Part shown: piece by piece, positions 36,604 through 42,462 of the stretch
How positions within the stretch are numbered: the first letter of the stretch is position 1
Layout: the number at the start of each line of letters is the position of its first letter
NCBI GenBank assembly: GCA_947374865.1
Contig: CANCDR010000021.1
Span: 1 to 42,462, forward strand
Length of the DNA stretch: 42,462 nucleotides
Direction of reading: 5' to 3'
Origin: Oxalobacteraceae bacterium
Lineage (GTDB): Bacteria; Pseudomonadota; Gammaproteobacteria; Burkholderiales; Burkholderiaceae_D
The notes under the pieces: generated by a model
The model's database searches: none
What the model saw: the letters and a program-made list of their open reading frames with translations, nothing else
Told to the model about the DNA's origin: nothing
Translations under genes and position numbers: made by a program

Positions 36604-36677
36604 TGAAATTAGGCGACTTTATATAAGCTATTTTGAAATTAAATTTCATTTTTCATTCGGCGTGAAATAAAATATCA
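36604..36677. promoter_or_regulatory. Three phased TGAAAT(T/A)A elements, candidate Lrp-family operator
   Basis: TGAAATTA occurs at 36604-36611 and 36634-36641, and TGAAATAA at 36663-36670, 30 and 29 bases apart, about three helical turns. The middle copy is the left half of a perfect 7-1-7 palindrome, TGAAATT-A-AATTTCA (36634-36648). The third is an imperfect palindrome (36663-36677). Lrp/AsnC proteins bind AT-rich imperfect palindromes in phased arrays, often upstream of their own gene. Confidence 0.55.
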
Positions 36678-36715
36678 TTTAACGACTACTTTTGTTCAAA
36701 ACAGTGAGCTGCGCC

Positions 36716-37189
36716 ATGATTCCTCTTGATGAACTTGATCGACGTCTGTTAAATATTCTGCAAACGGACGCCGCAATCAACAATAACGCCTTAGCGGCAA
36801 TGGTCCATGTCTCGCCACCGACCTGTTTGCGGCGTATCAAACGATTACGAGATGCTGGCGTGATTGAGCGCCAGATCGCCATCCTCGCACCGCAGGCCAG
36901 TGGGGCAAATCTGACTGGCATTGTCGAGATTGCCCTCGACCATCAAGCCGCCGAGCGGATGGCGGAATTTGAAGCGCGGGTCGCCGGTGAAGCGGCGGTT
37001 CTGCAGTGCTACCGCGTCTCCCCCGGACCCGATTTCATCATGGTGCTGCAGGTGGCCGATATGCCGGCCTACCACGCCTTGGCGCACCGTCTGTTCGCTG
37101 CAGAGGCGAACGTGCGTAATGTACGGACCTTCTTTTCAACCCACCGCAGTAAATTTGAAACCCGCATTGCCTTGCCCGAGCGGGCATAA
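36716..37189 (+). CDS. Lrp/AsnC family transcriptional regulator
   Basis: A 157-residue DNA-binding regulator. Residues 1-60 form the winged helix-turn-helix: PLDELDRRLLNILQTDA, then NNALAAMVHVSPPTCLRRIKRLRDAGVI. The rest is the RAM/AsnC ligand-binding domain with GIVEIALDH, VLQCYRVSPGPDFIMVLQV and NVRTFFSTHRSKFETRIALP, where amino acids usually bind. I chose the ATG at 36716, which starts exactly at the wHTH as in relatives; TTG at 36692 and GTG at 36704 are in frame. Ligand and targets are unknown. It is divergent from glmS and probably controls itself through the repeats at 36604-36677. Confidence 0.93.
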   Translation: MIPLDELDRRLLNILQTDAAINNNALAAMVHVSPPTCLRRIKRLRDAGVIERQIAILAPQASGANLTGIVEIALDHQAAERMAEFEARVAGEAAVLQCYRVSPGPDFIMVLQVADMPAYHALAHRLFAAEANVRNVRTFFSTHRSKFETRIALPERA

Positions 37190-37190
37190 A

Positions 37191-37214
37191 AAAACGGACC
37201 CGCAGGTCCGTTTT
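37191..37214 (+). terminator. Bidirectional rho-independent terminator
   Basis: AAAACGGACC (37191-37200), loop CGCA, GGTCCGTTTT (37205-37214): a perfect 10-base inverted repeat with T-runs on both strands. It lies 1 base after the Lrp-type gene and 28 bases before the end of the cytochrome gene, so it can end both. Confidence 0.9.
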
Positions 37215-37242
37215 AATAACAGCGTCAGTGATTAGTGGTCGA

Positions 37243-37752
37243 TTACTTCGCGGCCGGATCCTTGAACTTGGCACCAGACTGATTGGCCATATAGGCCACG
37301 GCACTGGCGACTTCGATATCGTCGAGGTCGGCATTGCCGCCTTTGGCTGGCATGGCACGGATGCCCATAACGGCATGTGATACCAGCGTATCGTATCCTT
37401 GGGCGATACGCTTAGACCAGCCCGCGACGTCACCAAGCTTGGGCGCACCCACCGCACCGGTCGCATGGCAGGCAGCACAGACTGCTTTATAGACTTCCGC
37501 ACCGGCCTGGAATACCTTGGGCCCATTCGCATCCTTGAGCGTAAAGCCCTGGTCGGCCACAGGCTGAATACGCGCGGCAATGGCTTCTGCCGTTAATGCA
37601 TCTGAACCAGCGCCGACCTGGTGATCACTCGATACGTACTTCACCAGCAGAACAATAGCGATAATTGGGATTAAAAAACCCGCCGTGATGGCAGCAATGA
37701 GCTGCTTTGGTGTGCGGATTACGGATTCGTGTTCGTCATGTGCGTCGCTCAT
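37243..37752 (-). CDS. Membrane-anchored cytochrome c5 family protein
   Basis: A 169-residue monoheme cytochrome c. One N-terminal hydrophobic helix (about residues 20-40, QLIAAITAGFLIPIIAIVLL) anchors it to the inner membrane with the heme domain in the periplasm. The heme site is CAACH and the distal ligand is the methionine of IRAMPAKGGN; the short C-terminal helix contains VAYMANQS. This is the c5/c555 class that carries electrons to terminal oxidases. The ATG at 37752 has a GAGGG element 6 bases upstream; an in-frame GTG 15 bases earlier would begin before that site. It shares a bidirectional terminator with the Lrp gene. Confidence 0.92.
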   Translation of the reverse strand: MSDAHDEHESVIRTPKQLIAAITAGFLIPIIAIVLLVKYVSSDHQVGAGSDALTAEAIAARIQPVADQGFTLKDANGPKVFQAGAEVYKAVCAACHATGAVGAPKLGDVAGWSKRIAQGYDTLVSHAVMGIRAMPAKGGNADLDDIEVASAVAYMANQSGAKFKDPAAK

Positions 37753-37952
37753 TTTTTCCCTCTTCACTCATTTTTCGAAATTGGTGTGGATGCATGCTAT
37801 CGGCACTTCGCGCGGGCGCGGCAGAACTACAGCATTACAAAACCGCCGATTATAGCCGTTCTCAGTGCGATATGGAATGAAAAACACACGATAGGCATGG
37901 ACGGGAAACCTGAAAAACGGTATCCTGCAGGTCGCTTTTATGTCCCTCCAAA

Positions 37953-38028
37953 GCGGCTGTAGCTCAGTGGATAGAGTATTGGCCTCCGAAGCCAAGGGTC
38001 GCTGGTTCGATTCCAGCCAGCCGCACCA
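37953..38028 (+). tRNA. tRNA-Arg (anticodon CCG)
   Basis: A 76-base cloverleaf. The acceptor stem GCGGCTG (37953-37959) pairs perfectly with CAGCCGC (38018-38024); discriminator A and CCA are encoded. D-loop AGCTCAGTGGATAGAGTA, anticodon stem TTGGC/GCCAA with loop CTCCGAA giving anticodon CCG, and T-arm GCTGG-TTCGATT-CCAGC are all regular. It reads the arginine codon CGG. A weak promoter-like pair, TGGACG (37898-37903) and TATCCT (37921-37926) with 17-base spacing, lies upstream. Confidence 0.97.
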
Positions 38029-38153
38029 ACCAATCGTTTTTTTAACGTGTCACAACATCTTAAAACCCGCATGTTCACTGGCTGCGGGTTATTCAAGCAT
38101 GGGCGATAGCAAGGCAACACTTACTGCTCAATAGACAAGGAGTGAGGTAACTT

Positions 38154-38342
38154 ATGATCAAATCCGACATACAAAAAAACTCGGAGCTAATTGATCAACA
38201 ACTTGCGAAGTCCGGTTGGAATGTCATGGACCCCAAGCAAGCCACAGCAAATTCTGGCATTCTGGCGTTGAGGGGTAGAAATCCCTATAGCCCTCGGCCA
38301 GAGGTGCGTGCGCCGGCACAGATTTTTGTTCGTGCAAATTAA
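38154..38342 (+). CDS. Short ORF, possible remnant of a larger gene (62 aa)
   Basis: The ORF has good translation signals, with GAGG 6 bases before the ATG and AAGGAG slightly further up. The product begins with a helix ELIDQQLAKSGWNVMDPKQ, which faintly resembles the N-terminus of type I restriction R subunits (ID-x2-L-x3-GW-x-V-x-D). After residue about 38 the sequence becomes proline- and arginine-rich and unlike anything I recognise. It lies directly behind a tRNA and before a toxin-antitoxin pair, so a truncated leftover from an integrated element is possible. It may equally be a small unrelated protein. Confidence 0.35.
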   Translation: MIKSDIQKNSELIDQQLAKSGWNVMDPKQATANSGILALRGRNPYSPRPEVRAPAQIFVRAN

Positions 38343-38420
38343 GATTGCCGTAGCCTTTGTCTCAAGTCACTACGGCTGCTATCAAACAGGGTAATCATCG
38401 AAATAAAGGGGTAATACGTG

Positions 38421-38440
38421 CTTGCGGGGTCAGGTCTTGA
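38421..38440. repeat. Degenerate direct repeat, left copy flanking higBA
   Basis: The 20 bases here match 39125-39144 at 16 of 20 positions, sharing CTTG, GGG and the core TCAGGTC. Part of it also forms an inverted pair with CCTGACC at 38467-38473. Confidence 0.5.
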
Positions 38441-38467
38441 CATAACAGTTTTAAAAAAATGTATATC
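38437..38467 (+). promoter_or_regulatory. Candidate promoter for higBA
   Basis: A perfect TTGACA at 38437-38442 is followed 19 bases later by TATATC (38462-38467), with TGTATA at the ideal 17-base spacing. A second TTGACA at 38501-38506 lies between two copies of GTATCGA (38494-38500 and 38510-38516), a possible HigA operator. The start codon is at 38535. Confidence 0.4.
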
Positions 38468-38534
38468 CTGACCGTAGCGCCAGATTTGAAGTAGTATCGA
38501 TTGACAGGGGTATCGACTAGCGATGGCATAAGAA

Positions 38535-38816
38535 ATGTCCATTGAATCATTCCGCTGCCGTGATACTGAATCACTCTTTGAGGGGCTTCGGGTGGCGCGC
38601 TTTCGACATATTGAGACTGTCGCGATGAGAAAACTTGCGATGCTTAATCGGGTAATGCGCGTTGAGGAGATGCGGATTCCACCCAATAATCGGCTTGAGT
38701 CGCTTAAGGGAAATCGAAAGGGCCAATGGAGTATTTGTATTAACGACCAATGGCGAATTTGTTTCCGCTTTTTAAAAGGCAGGGCGTTAGATGTTGAAAT
38801 TGCTGATTATCACTGA
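38535..38816 (+). CDS. higB: Type II toxin HigB (RelE/ParE superfamily)
   Basis: HigB toxins are ribosome-dependent mRNA interferases. The 93-residue protein matches the family along its full length: SIESFRCRDTESLFE at the front, RVARFRHIETVAMRKLAML, RIPPNNRLESLKGNRKGQWSI with the basic LKGxRxGxxS core, and the terminal INDQWRICFRF and VEIADYH. The final tyrosine-histidine pair is typical of the active site. Toxin precedes antitoxin, which is the hig order. The GC content looks lower than in flanking core genes, in line with acquisition, and degenerate repeats flank the pair. Confidence 0.93.
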   Translation: MSIESFRCRDTESLFEGLRVARFRHIETVAMRKLAMLNRVMRVEEMRIPPNNRLESLKGNRKGQWSICINDQWRICFRFLKGRALDVEIADYH

Positions 38817-38828
38817 GGGGCAATAGCT

Positions 38829-39122
38829 ATGCGAAAAATTCCTTATGCCAAACCGGGCGAAATTTTGCTTGAAGAGTTTCTCCAGCCCATGGGGATTTCG
38901 GCCTACCGTTTAGCCAAAGACATCAACGTACAACAAATGCGCATCAGTGAAATTATTTCGGGAAAACGAGCGATCACTGTCGATACTGGCCTACGATTAT
39001 CACGTTATTTTGGGATGAATGATAATTTTTGGACCGGGTTACAGCTTGATCACGATGCTGCCTGTGCCAAGGATGCTTTAGCTAAAGTACTTGCCGCCAT
39101 CAAACCTTTAGAAACAGCATGA
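38829..39122 (+). CDS. higA: HigA family antitoxin
   Basis: A 97-residue XRE-type helix-turn-helix antitoxin. It opens PYAKPGEILLEEFLQPMGISAYRLAKDINV, the HigA signature, followed by the recognition helix QQMRISEIISGKRAI and TVDTGLRLSRYFGMNDNFWTGLQLDHDA. It neutralises HigB and, with it, represses their promoter. It starts 12 bases after the higB stop with a GAGGGG site overlapping that stop. The C-terminus is complete. A terminator lies about 110 bases downstream. Confidence 0.95.
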   Translation: MRKIPYAKPGEILLEEFLQPMGISAYRLAKDINVQQMRISEIISGKRAITVDTGLRLSRYFGMNDNFWTGLQLDHDAACAKDALAKVLAAIKPLETA

Positions 39123-39124
39123 AA

Positions 39125-39144
39125 CTTGTGGGCTCAGGTCCTGC
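39125..39144. repeat. Degenerate direct repeat, right copy flanking higBA
   Basis: It begins 2 bases after the higA stop and matches 38421-38440 at 16 of 20 bases. The remaining gap to the terminator at 39231 shows nothing else. Confidence 0.5.
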
Positions 39145-39230
39145 TACCGGCTGCTTTACTTTTTAATGCTGGTGCCGCTTAGTTAGGGCTTGGTATTGAG
39201 CGAAGCACGCAGCAAAACAGCCGGCAATAA

Positions 39231-39264
39231 AAAAGCCCGCCTACAACAAAGTAAGCGGGCTTTT
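39231..39264. terminator. Bidirectional terminator between higA and grxD
   Basis: AAAAGCCCGC (39231-39240) and GCGGGCTTTT (39255-39264) are a perfect 10-base inverted repeat; the loop adds TAC/GTA pairing around AACAAA. T-runs exist on both strands, so it can end transcription of higBA and of the convergent grxD. Confidence 0.88.
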
Positions 39265-39278
39265 CAAAGCAAGGTCAT

Positions 39279-39590
39279 TTACGCCTTCAGCATAGCCTGC
39301 AATTCACCCGACTCATGCATTTCGCCGATGATGTCCGAGCCGCCGACAAATTCACCTTTGATATATAGCTGTGGCACGGTCGGCCAGTTGGAATATGTTT
39401 TGATGCCCTGGCGAATAGCGTCGTCTTCCAGTACGTTGACTGTAACGATGTTTTCAACACCGCTGGACTTAAGCAGCGCAATCGCGCGACCGGAAAATCC
39501 GCATTGTGGGAACTGGGCAGTCCCCTTCATAAACAGGACGACCGGATTGTTCGTCACGGTTTCCTTGATCCAGACTTGTACGTCGCTCAT
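39279..39590 (-). CDS. grxD: Monothiol glutaredoxin Grx4
   Basis: A 103-residue monothiol glutaredoxin of the Grx4/Grx5 class, which carries and delivers [2Fe-2S] clusters using glutathione. The active site is CGFS in FPQCGFSGRAI, with the upstream VVLFMKGT, and then NWPTVPQLYIKGEFVGGSDII for glutathione binding. Length is normal. GAGGGG precedes the ATG. In many betaproteobacteria grxD follows prfA-prmC; here tex separates it from prmC. Confidence 0.97.
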   Translation of the reverse strand: MSDVQVWIKETVTNNPVVLFMKGTAQFPQCGFSGRAIALLKSSGVENIVTVNVLEDDAIRQGIKTYSNWPTVPQLYIKGEFVGGSDIIGEMHESGELQAMLKA

Positions 39591-39679
39591 GATGACCCCT
39601 CACTAAAATTGATTGCCTATTATATTAAAAAAGCGCACTGTCCGATGCCGCGCTGCTAAAAAGCCCGCTGGGCTCTGGT

Positions 39680-42034
39680 TTAGCCCTTGAGTTTGGCAAA
39701 TGCGGCTGCCATGGCGTTGCCTTCTGTGGCGACCGGTCGCGCTTGATGCTGGCTGAGGCGTTGCGCATCCCGCCGGACTTCATTGCGTTCCGGGCGCTGA
39801 TCGGTCCGACTGCCGGGCGCCGGCGCGGTGTCCGAGAGGCGCATGGTGAGGGCGATGCGCTTACGCTTTTCGTCGACTTCCAGCACCTTCACCTTGACCA
39901 CCTGACCCACCTTCACCACCGTATGCGGATCTTTGACAAAGGTCGAAGAGAGCGCTGAAATATGCACCAGACCATCCTGGTGGACACCAATATCGACGAA
40001 GGCGCCAAACGCGGCCACGTTCGTGACGACGCCTTCCAATATCATGTCAGGGCGCAGATCGCGCAGCGCTTCTACACCTTCCTTGAAGGTCGCGCTGGCA
40101 AATTCAGGCCGCGGATCGCGGCCGGGTTTCTCGAGTTCCTTGAGAATGTCGGTGATGGTCGGGATACCGAATTTGGCGTCGGCATAGGTGGCCGGAACAA
40201 TCCGCTTTAACAGCGCGACGTCGCCGATGAGTCCTTTGACGTCTTTTTTGATGTCGGCCAGGATACGCTCGACTAGCGGATACGATTCCGGATGCACCGC
40301 CGATGCATCGAGCGGATTATCACCGCCCATCACGCGTAAAAATCCTGCCGCCAGCTCAAACGTTTTATCACCCAGACGCGGTACCTCGCGCAGTGCGGCG
40401 CGGGAGGTGAACATTCCCATCATATCGCGATGACTGACAATACTTTGCGCAACGCTACTGCTCAATCCGGATACCCGAGCCAGCAAGGGCGCTGACGCCG
40501 TATTCACATCCACACCGACCGCATTCACGCAATCCTCAACGACGGCATCGAGCGCGCGTGCAAGCTGACTTTGTCCAACATCGTGCTGATACTGACCGAC
40601 GCCGATCGATTTCGGATCAATCTTGACTAACTCGGCCAGCGGATCTTGTAAGCGACGGGCAATCGATACCGCACCACGCAGCGATACATCCATGTCGGGC
40701 AATTCACGCGACGCAAATTCTGATGCGGAATACACCGAAGCGCCGGCTTCAGAAACGACGATCTTGTTCAGCCGTTGATCGGGCAATAGCTTGATCAGGT
40801 CTTGCGCGAGTTTGTCGGTTTCGCGCGAAGCCGTGCCGTTACCAATCGAGATCAGCGCGACCTGATGTTTTTGTGCCAGACGTGCCAGGCTGTGCAAGGC
40901 GCCATCCCAGTCGTTGCGTGGCTGATGCGGATAGATGGTGTCGGTGTCGACGACCTTGCCGGTCGCATCGACGATCGCGACTTTGACGCCGGTGCGCAAA
41001 CCAGGATCGAGACCCATGGTCGCGCGCGGTCCGGCAGGTGCGGCCAGAAGCAAGGCTTTGAGATTGCGCGCAAAGACGTTGATCGCTTCCGCTTCCGCGG
41101 CTTCGCGCAGCTTACCCATCAGATCCGTTTCGAGGTGCATAAAAATCTTGACGCGCCAGGACCAGCGAACGGTATCGACCAGCCATTTATCCGCTGGCCG
41201 TCCCAGCGAGGCGATGCCAAATCGGGCCGAGATACGGCTTTCGCATAAATTGGGTGCGGCGTCCCATTTTGGTTTTTCTTCCTCGCTGTCTAAACGGAGT
41301 ACGACGTTGAGAATTTCTTCGCGGCGTCCACGAAACAGCGCTAATGCACGATGCGATGGAATGCTGCCGAGCGTTTCAGAGTAGTCAAAGTAATCGGCAA
41401 ATTTTTCACCGGCGTCCTGTTTGCCTTCGACCACTTTTGAATCAACGACCGCGTGCTCATTTAAATATTCACGCAAAGTCGCCAGCAGTGCGGCATCTTC
41501 GGCAAAGCGCTCCATCAGAATCTGCCGTGCGCCATCCAAGGCGGCCTTGGCATCCGCCACGCCGGGATTATCACCAGCGGCGGTGGTAAAAGGCGGCTTG
41601 AGAAAGTCGAGTGCCAGTACTTCCGGGTTTAACAGCGGATCCGCTAAAAGCGCATCGGCCAGCACCGTCAAGCCCGCTTCAGCAGCGATCTGCGCCTTGG
41701 TGCGACGCTTGATCTTATAGGGCAAATAAAGATCTTCCAGACTGGTCTTGTCGAGTGCATGGGTGACGGCATCGAGCAGCGCTGGCGTCATCTTGCCTTG
41801 TTCTTCGATCGAGGCAATGATGGCCGTACGGCGGTCTTCAAGTTCGCGCAAATAGCGCAAACGTTCTTCCAGAAGACGCAGCTGAATATCATCCAGCCCA
41901 CCGGTGGCTTCTTTGCGATAGCGGGCAATGAAGGGAACGGTCGCGCCTTCATCGAGCAGGGCAACCGCGGCGGCGACCTGAATGGGTTTGGCGGCGAGTT
42001 CGAGGGCAAGACGTTGTTCAATGGAAGGCAGCAT
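39680..42034 (-). CDS. tex: Tex family RNA-binding transcription accessory protein
   Basis: Tex binds nucleic acid and affects transcription and toxin expression in other bacteria. The 784-residue protein has the N-terminal helical region ([19 protein letters not shown]), [17 protein letters not shown], a YqgF-like RNase H-fold domain ([19 protein letters not shown]), helix-hairpin-helix segments ([19 protein letters not shown]) and a C-terminal S1 domain ([20 protein letters not shown]). A basic, Gln/Arg-rich tail follows. The ATG at 42034 matches the start of homologues; a TTG at 42106 would add an odd hydrophobic leader. Confidence 0.96.
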   Translation of the reverse strand: MLPSIEQRLALELAAKPIQVAAAVALLDEGATVPFIARYRKEATGGLDDIQLRLLEERLRYLRELEDRRTAIIASIEEQGKMTPALLDAVTHALDKTSLEDLYLPYKIKRRTKAQIAAEAGLTVLADALLADPLLNPEVLALDFLKPPFTTAAGDNPGVADAKAALDGARQILMERFAEDAALLATLREYLNEHAVVDSKVVEGKQDAGEKFADYFDYSETLGSIPSHRALALFRGRREEILNVVLRLDSEEEKPKWDAAPNLCESRISARFGIASLGRPADKWLVDTVRWSWRVKIFMHLETDLMGKLREAAEAEAINVFARNLKALLLAAPAGPRATMGLDPGLRTGVKVAIVDATGKVVDTDTIYPHQPRNDWDGALHSLARLAQKHQVALISIGNGTASRETDKLAQDLIKLLPDQRLNKIVVSEAGASVYSASEFASRELPDMDVSLRGAVSIARRLQDPLAELVKIDPKSIGVGQYQHDVGQSQLARALDAVVEDCVNAVGVDVNTASAPLLARVSGLSSSVAQSIVSHRDMMGMFTSRAALREVPRLGDKTFELAAGFLRVMGGDNPLDASAVHPESYPLVERILADIKKDVKGLIGDVALLKRIVPATYADAKFGIPTITDILKELEKPGRDPRPEFASATFKEGVEALRDLRPDMILEGVVTNVAAFGAFVDIGVHQDGLVHISALSSTFVKDPHTVVKVGQVVKVKVLEVDEKRKRIALTMRLSDTAPAPGSRTDQRPERNEVRRDAQRLSQHQARPVATEGNAMAAAFAKLKG

Positions 42035-42124
42035 CAGGGTGGTGTCAAAGAGGAGAATGAAAAGTGCAATTTTACGCACCTGAGACAAATGCGCCAGTCT
42101 TGACAAGAGCGAGGAACTGACAAT

Positions 42125-42462
42125 TTATTTGACTGCGATATGGCGGGCGCCGCTCACCCGTTCAATGCCAGCTAAATCGCGCCAGCTTTGCGGATCAGAC
42201 ATTCCCTGTTGATGTAGCAGCTGACGAACGGCGTCTGCCTGATCGTAGCCATGTTCGAGCAATAGCCAGCCATCCGCATGCAAAAAAGCACCCGCGCCGC
42301 GAATAATATGACGCAACGCGTCCAGGCCATCTGCATGATCGGTCAACGCATCAAGCGGTTCATGGCGCAGATCGCCCTGACTTAAATGGACATCCGCAGC
42401 GTGAATATACGGCGGATTGGCGACGATCAGATCAAAGATATCAGACCCGGAGCTAGCCGATA
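42125..42462 (-). CDS. prmC: Peptide chain release factor N5-glutamine methyltransferase PrmC, 3' part
   Basis: PrmC methylates the GGQ glutamine of release factors RF1 and RF2. The 112 residues visible begin at the window edge with SSGSDIFDLIVANPPYIH, containing the NPPY motif that holds the target glutamine, then HLSQGDLRHEPLDALT, typical of the family, and GWLLLEHGYDQADAVRQLL near the end. The upstream half with the SAM-binding loop lies beyond base 42462. The gene is 90 bases upstream of tex on the same strand. Confidence 0.95.
   Translation of the reverse strand, partial: SASSGSDIFDLIVANPPYIHAADVHLSQGDLRHEPLDALTDHADGLDALRHIIRGAGAFLHADGWLLLEHGYDQADAVRQLLHQQGMSDPQSWRDLAGIERVSGARHIAVK

Noticed and set aside
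38029..39278. Second attachment site copy of the tRNA-Arg 3' end
   Set aside because: I looked for a repeat of the T-arm and acceptor end downstream and saw none, so no intact integrated element can be claimed.
1..42462. CRISPR arrays, insertion sequences or prophage genes
   Set aside because: No regular repeat-spacer pattern, transposase, integrase or phage structural gene is visible on either strand.

Overview
The window looks like chromosome of a betaproteobacterium in the Burkholderiales, most like Oxalobacteraceae or Ralstonia relatives. Reasons: moderate GC, a phcBSRQ-like signalling operon, a DUF4936-like protein, a prmC/grxD neighbourhood, a PrkA-YeaH-SpoVR operon and dense housekeeping genes with short gaps. 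I cannot name genus or species. No prophage, insertion sequence, CRISPR array or rRNA is visible.

Layout. 1-1680 is the C-terminal part of a secreted serralysin-like RTX/DUF4214 protein whose zinc site is gone. 1754-3479 is a ubiX / alpha-beta hydrolase / DUF4936 operon. 3704-8022 is a two-gene RND efflux system without its own outer-membrane channel. 8034-12688 holds a TerC membrane protein, a small hypothetical gene, an orphan ParA, a secreted hydrolase and a YegD-type Hsp70. 12702-15501 holds a monooxygenase-fold protein, a flavoprotein, the tag glycosylase and a SET-domain methyltransferase. 15794-20550 is the prkA-yeaH-spoVR stress operon. 20699-23453 is an FAD oxidoreductase convergent with a split chromate transporter.

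23815-28750 is the most interesting part: four overlapping or closely spaced genes encoding a SAM methyltransferase, a membrane histidine kinase, a receiver/kinase hybrid and a stand-alone receiver. This is the order and architecture of the Ralstonia phcBSRQ quorum-sensing operon, in which a 3-hydroxy fatty acid methyl ester is made by PhcB and sensed by PhcS. The master regulator phcA is not in the window. A 13-base direct repeat lies upstream of it.

28910-37752 contains a secreted cyanophycinase, gshA, an M14 carboxypeptidase, a glmS-phzF operon, a divergent Lrp/AsnC regulator with a phased palindromic operator candidate, and a membrane-anchored cytochrome c5. 37953-39264 is a small accessory patch behind tRNA-Arg(CCG): a short orphan ORF and a higBA toxin-antitoxin pair bracketed by a degenerate 20-base direct repeat. 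39279-42462 returns to core genes: grxD, tex and the 3' part of prmC, which runs off the window.
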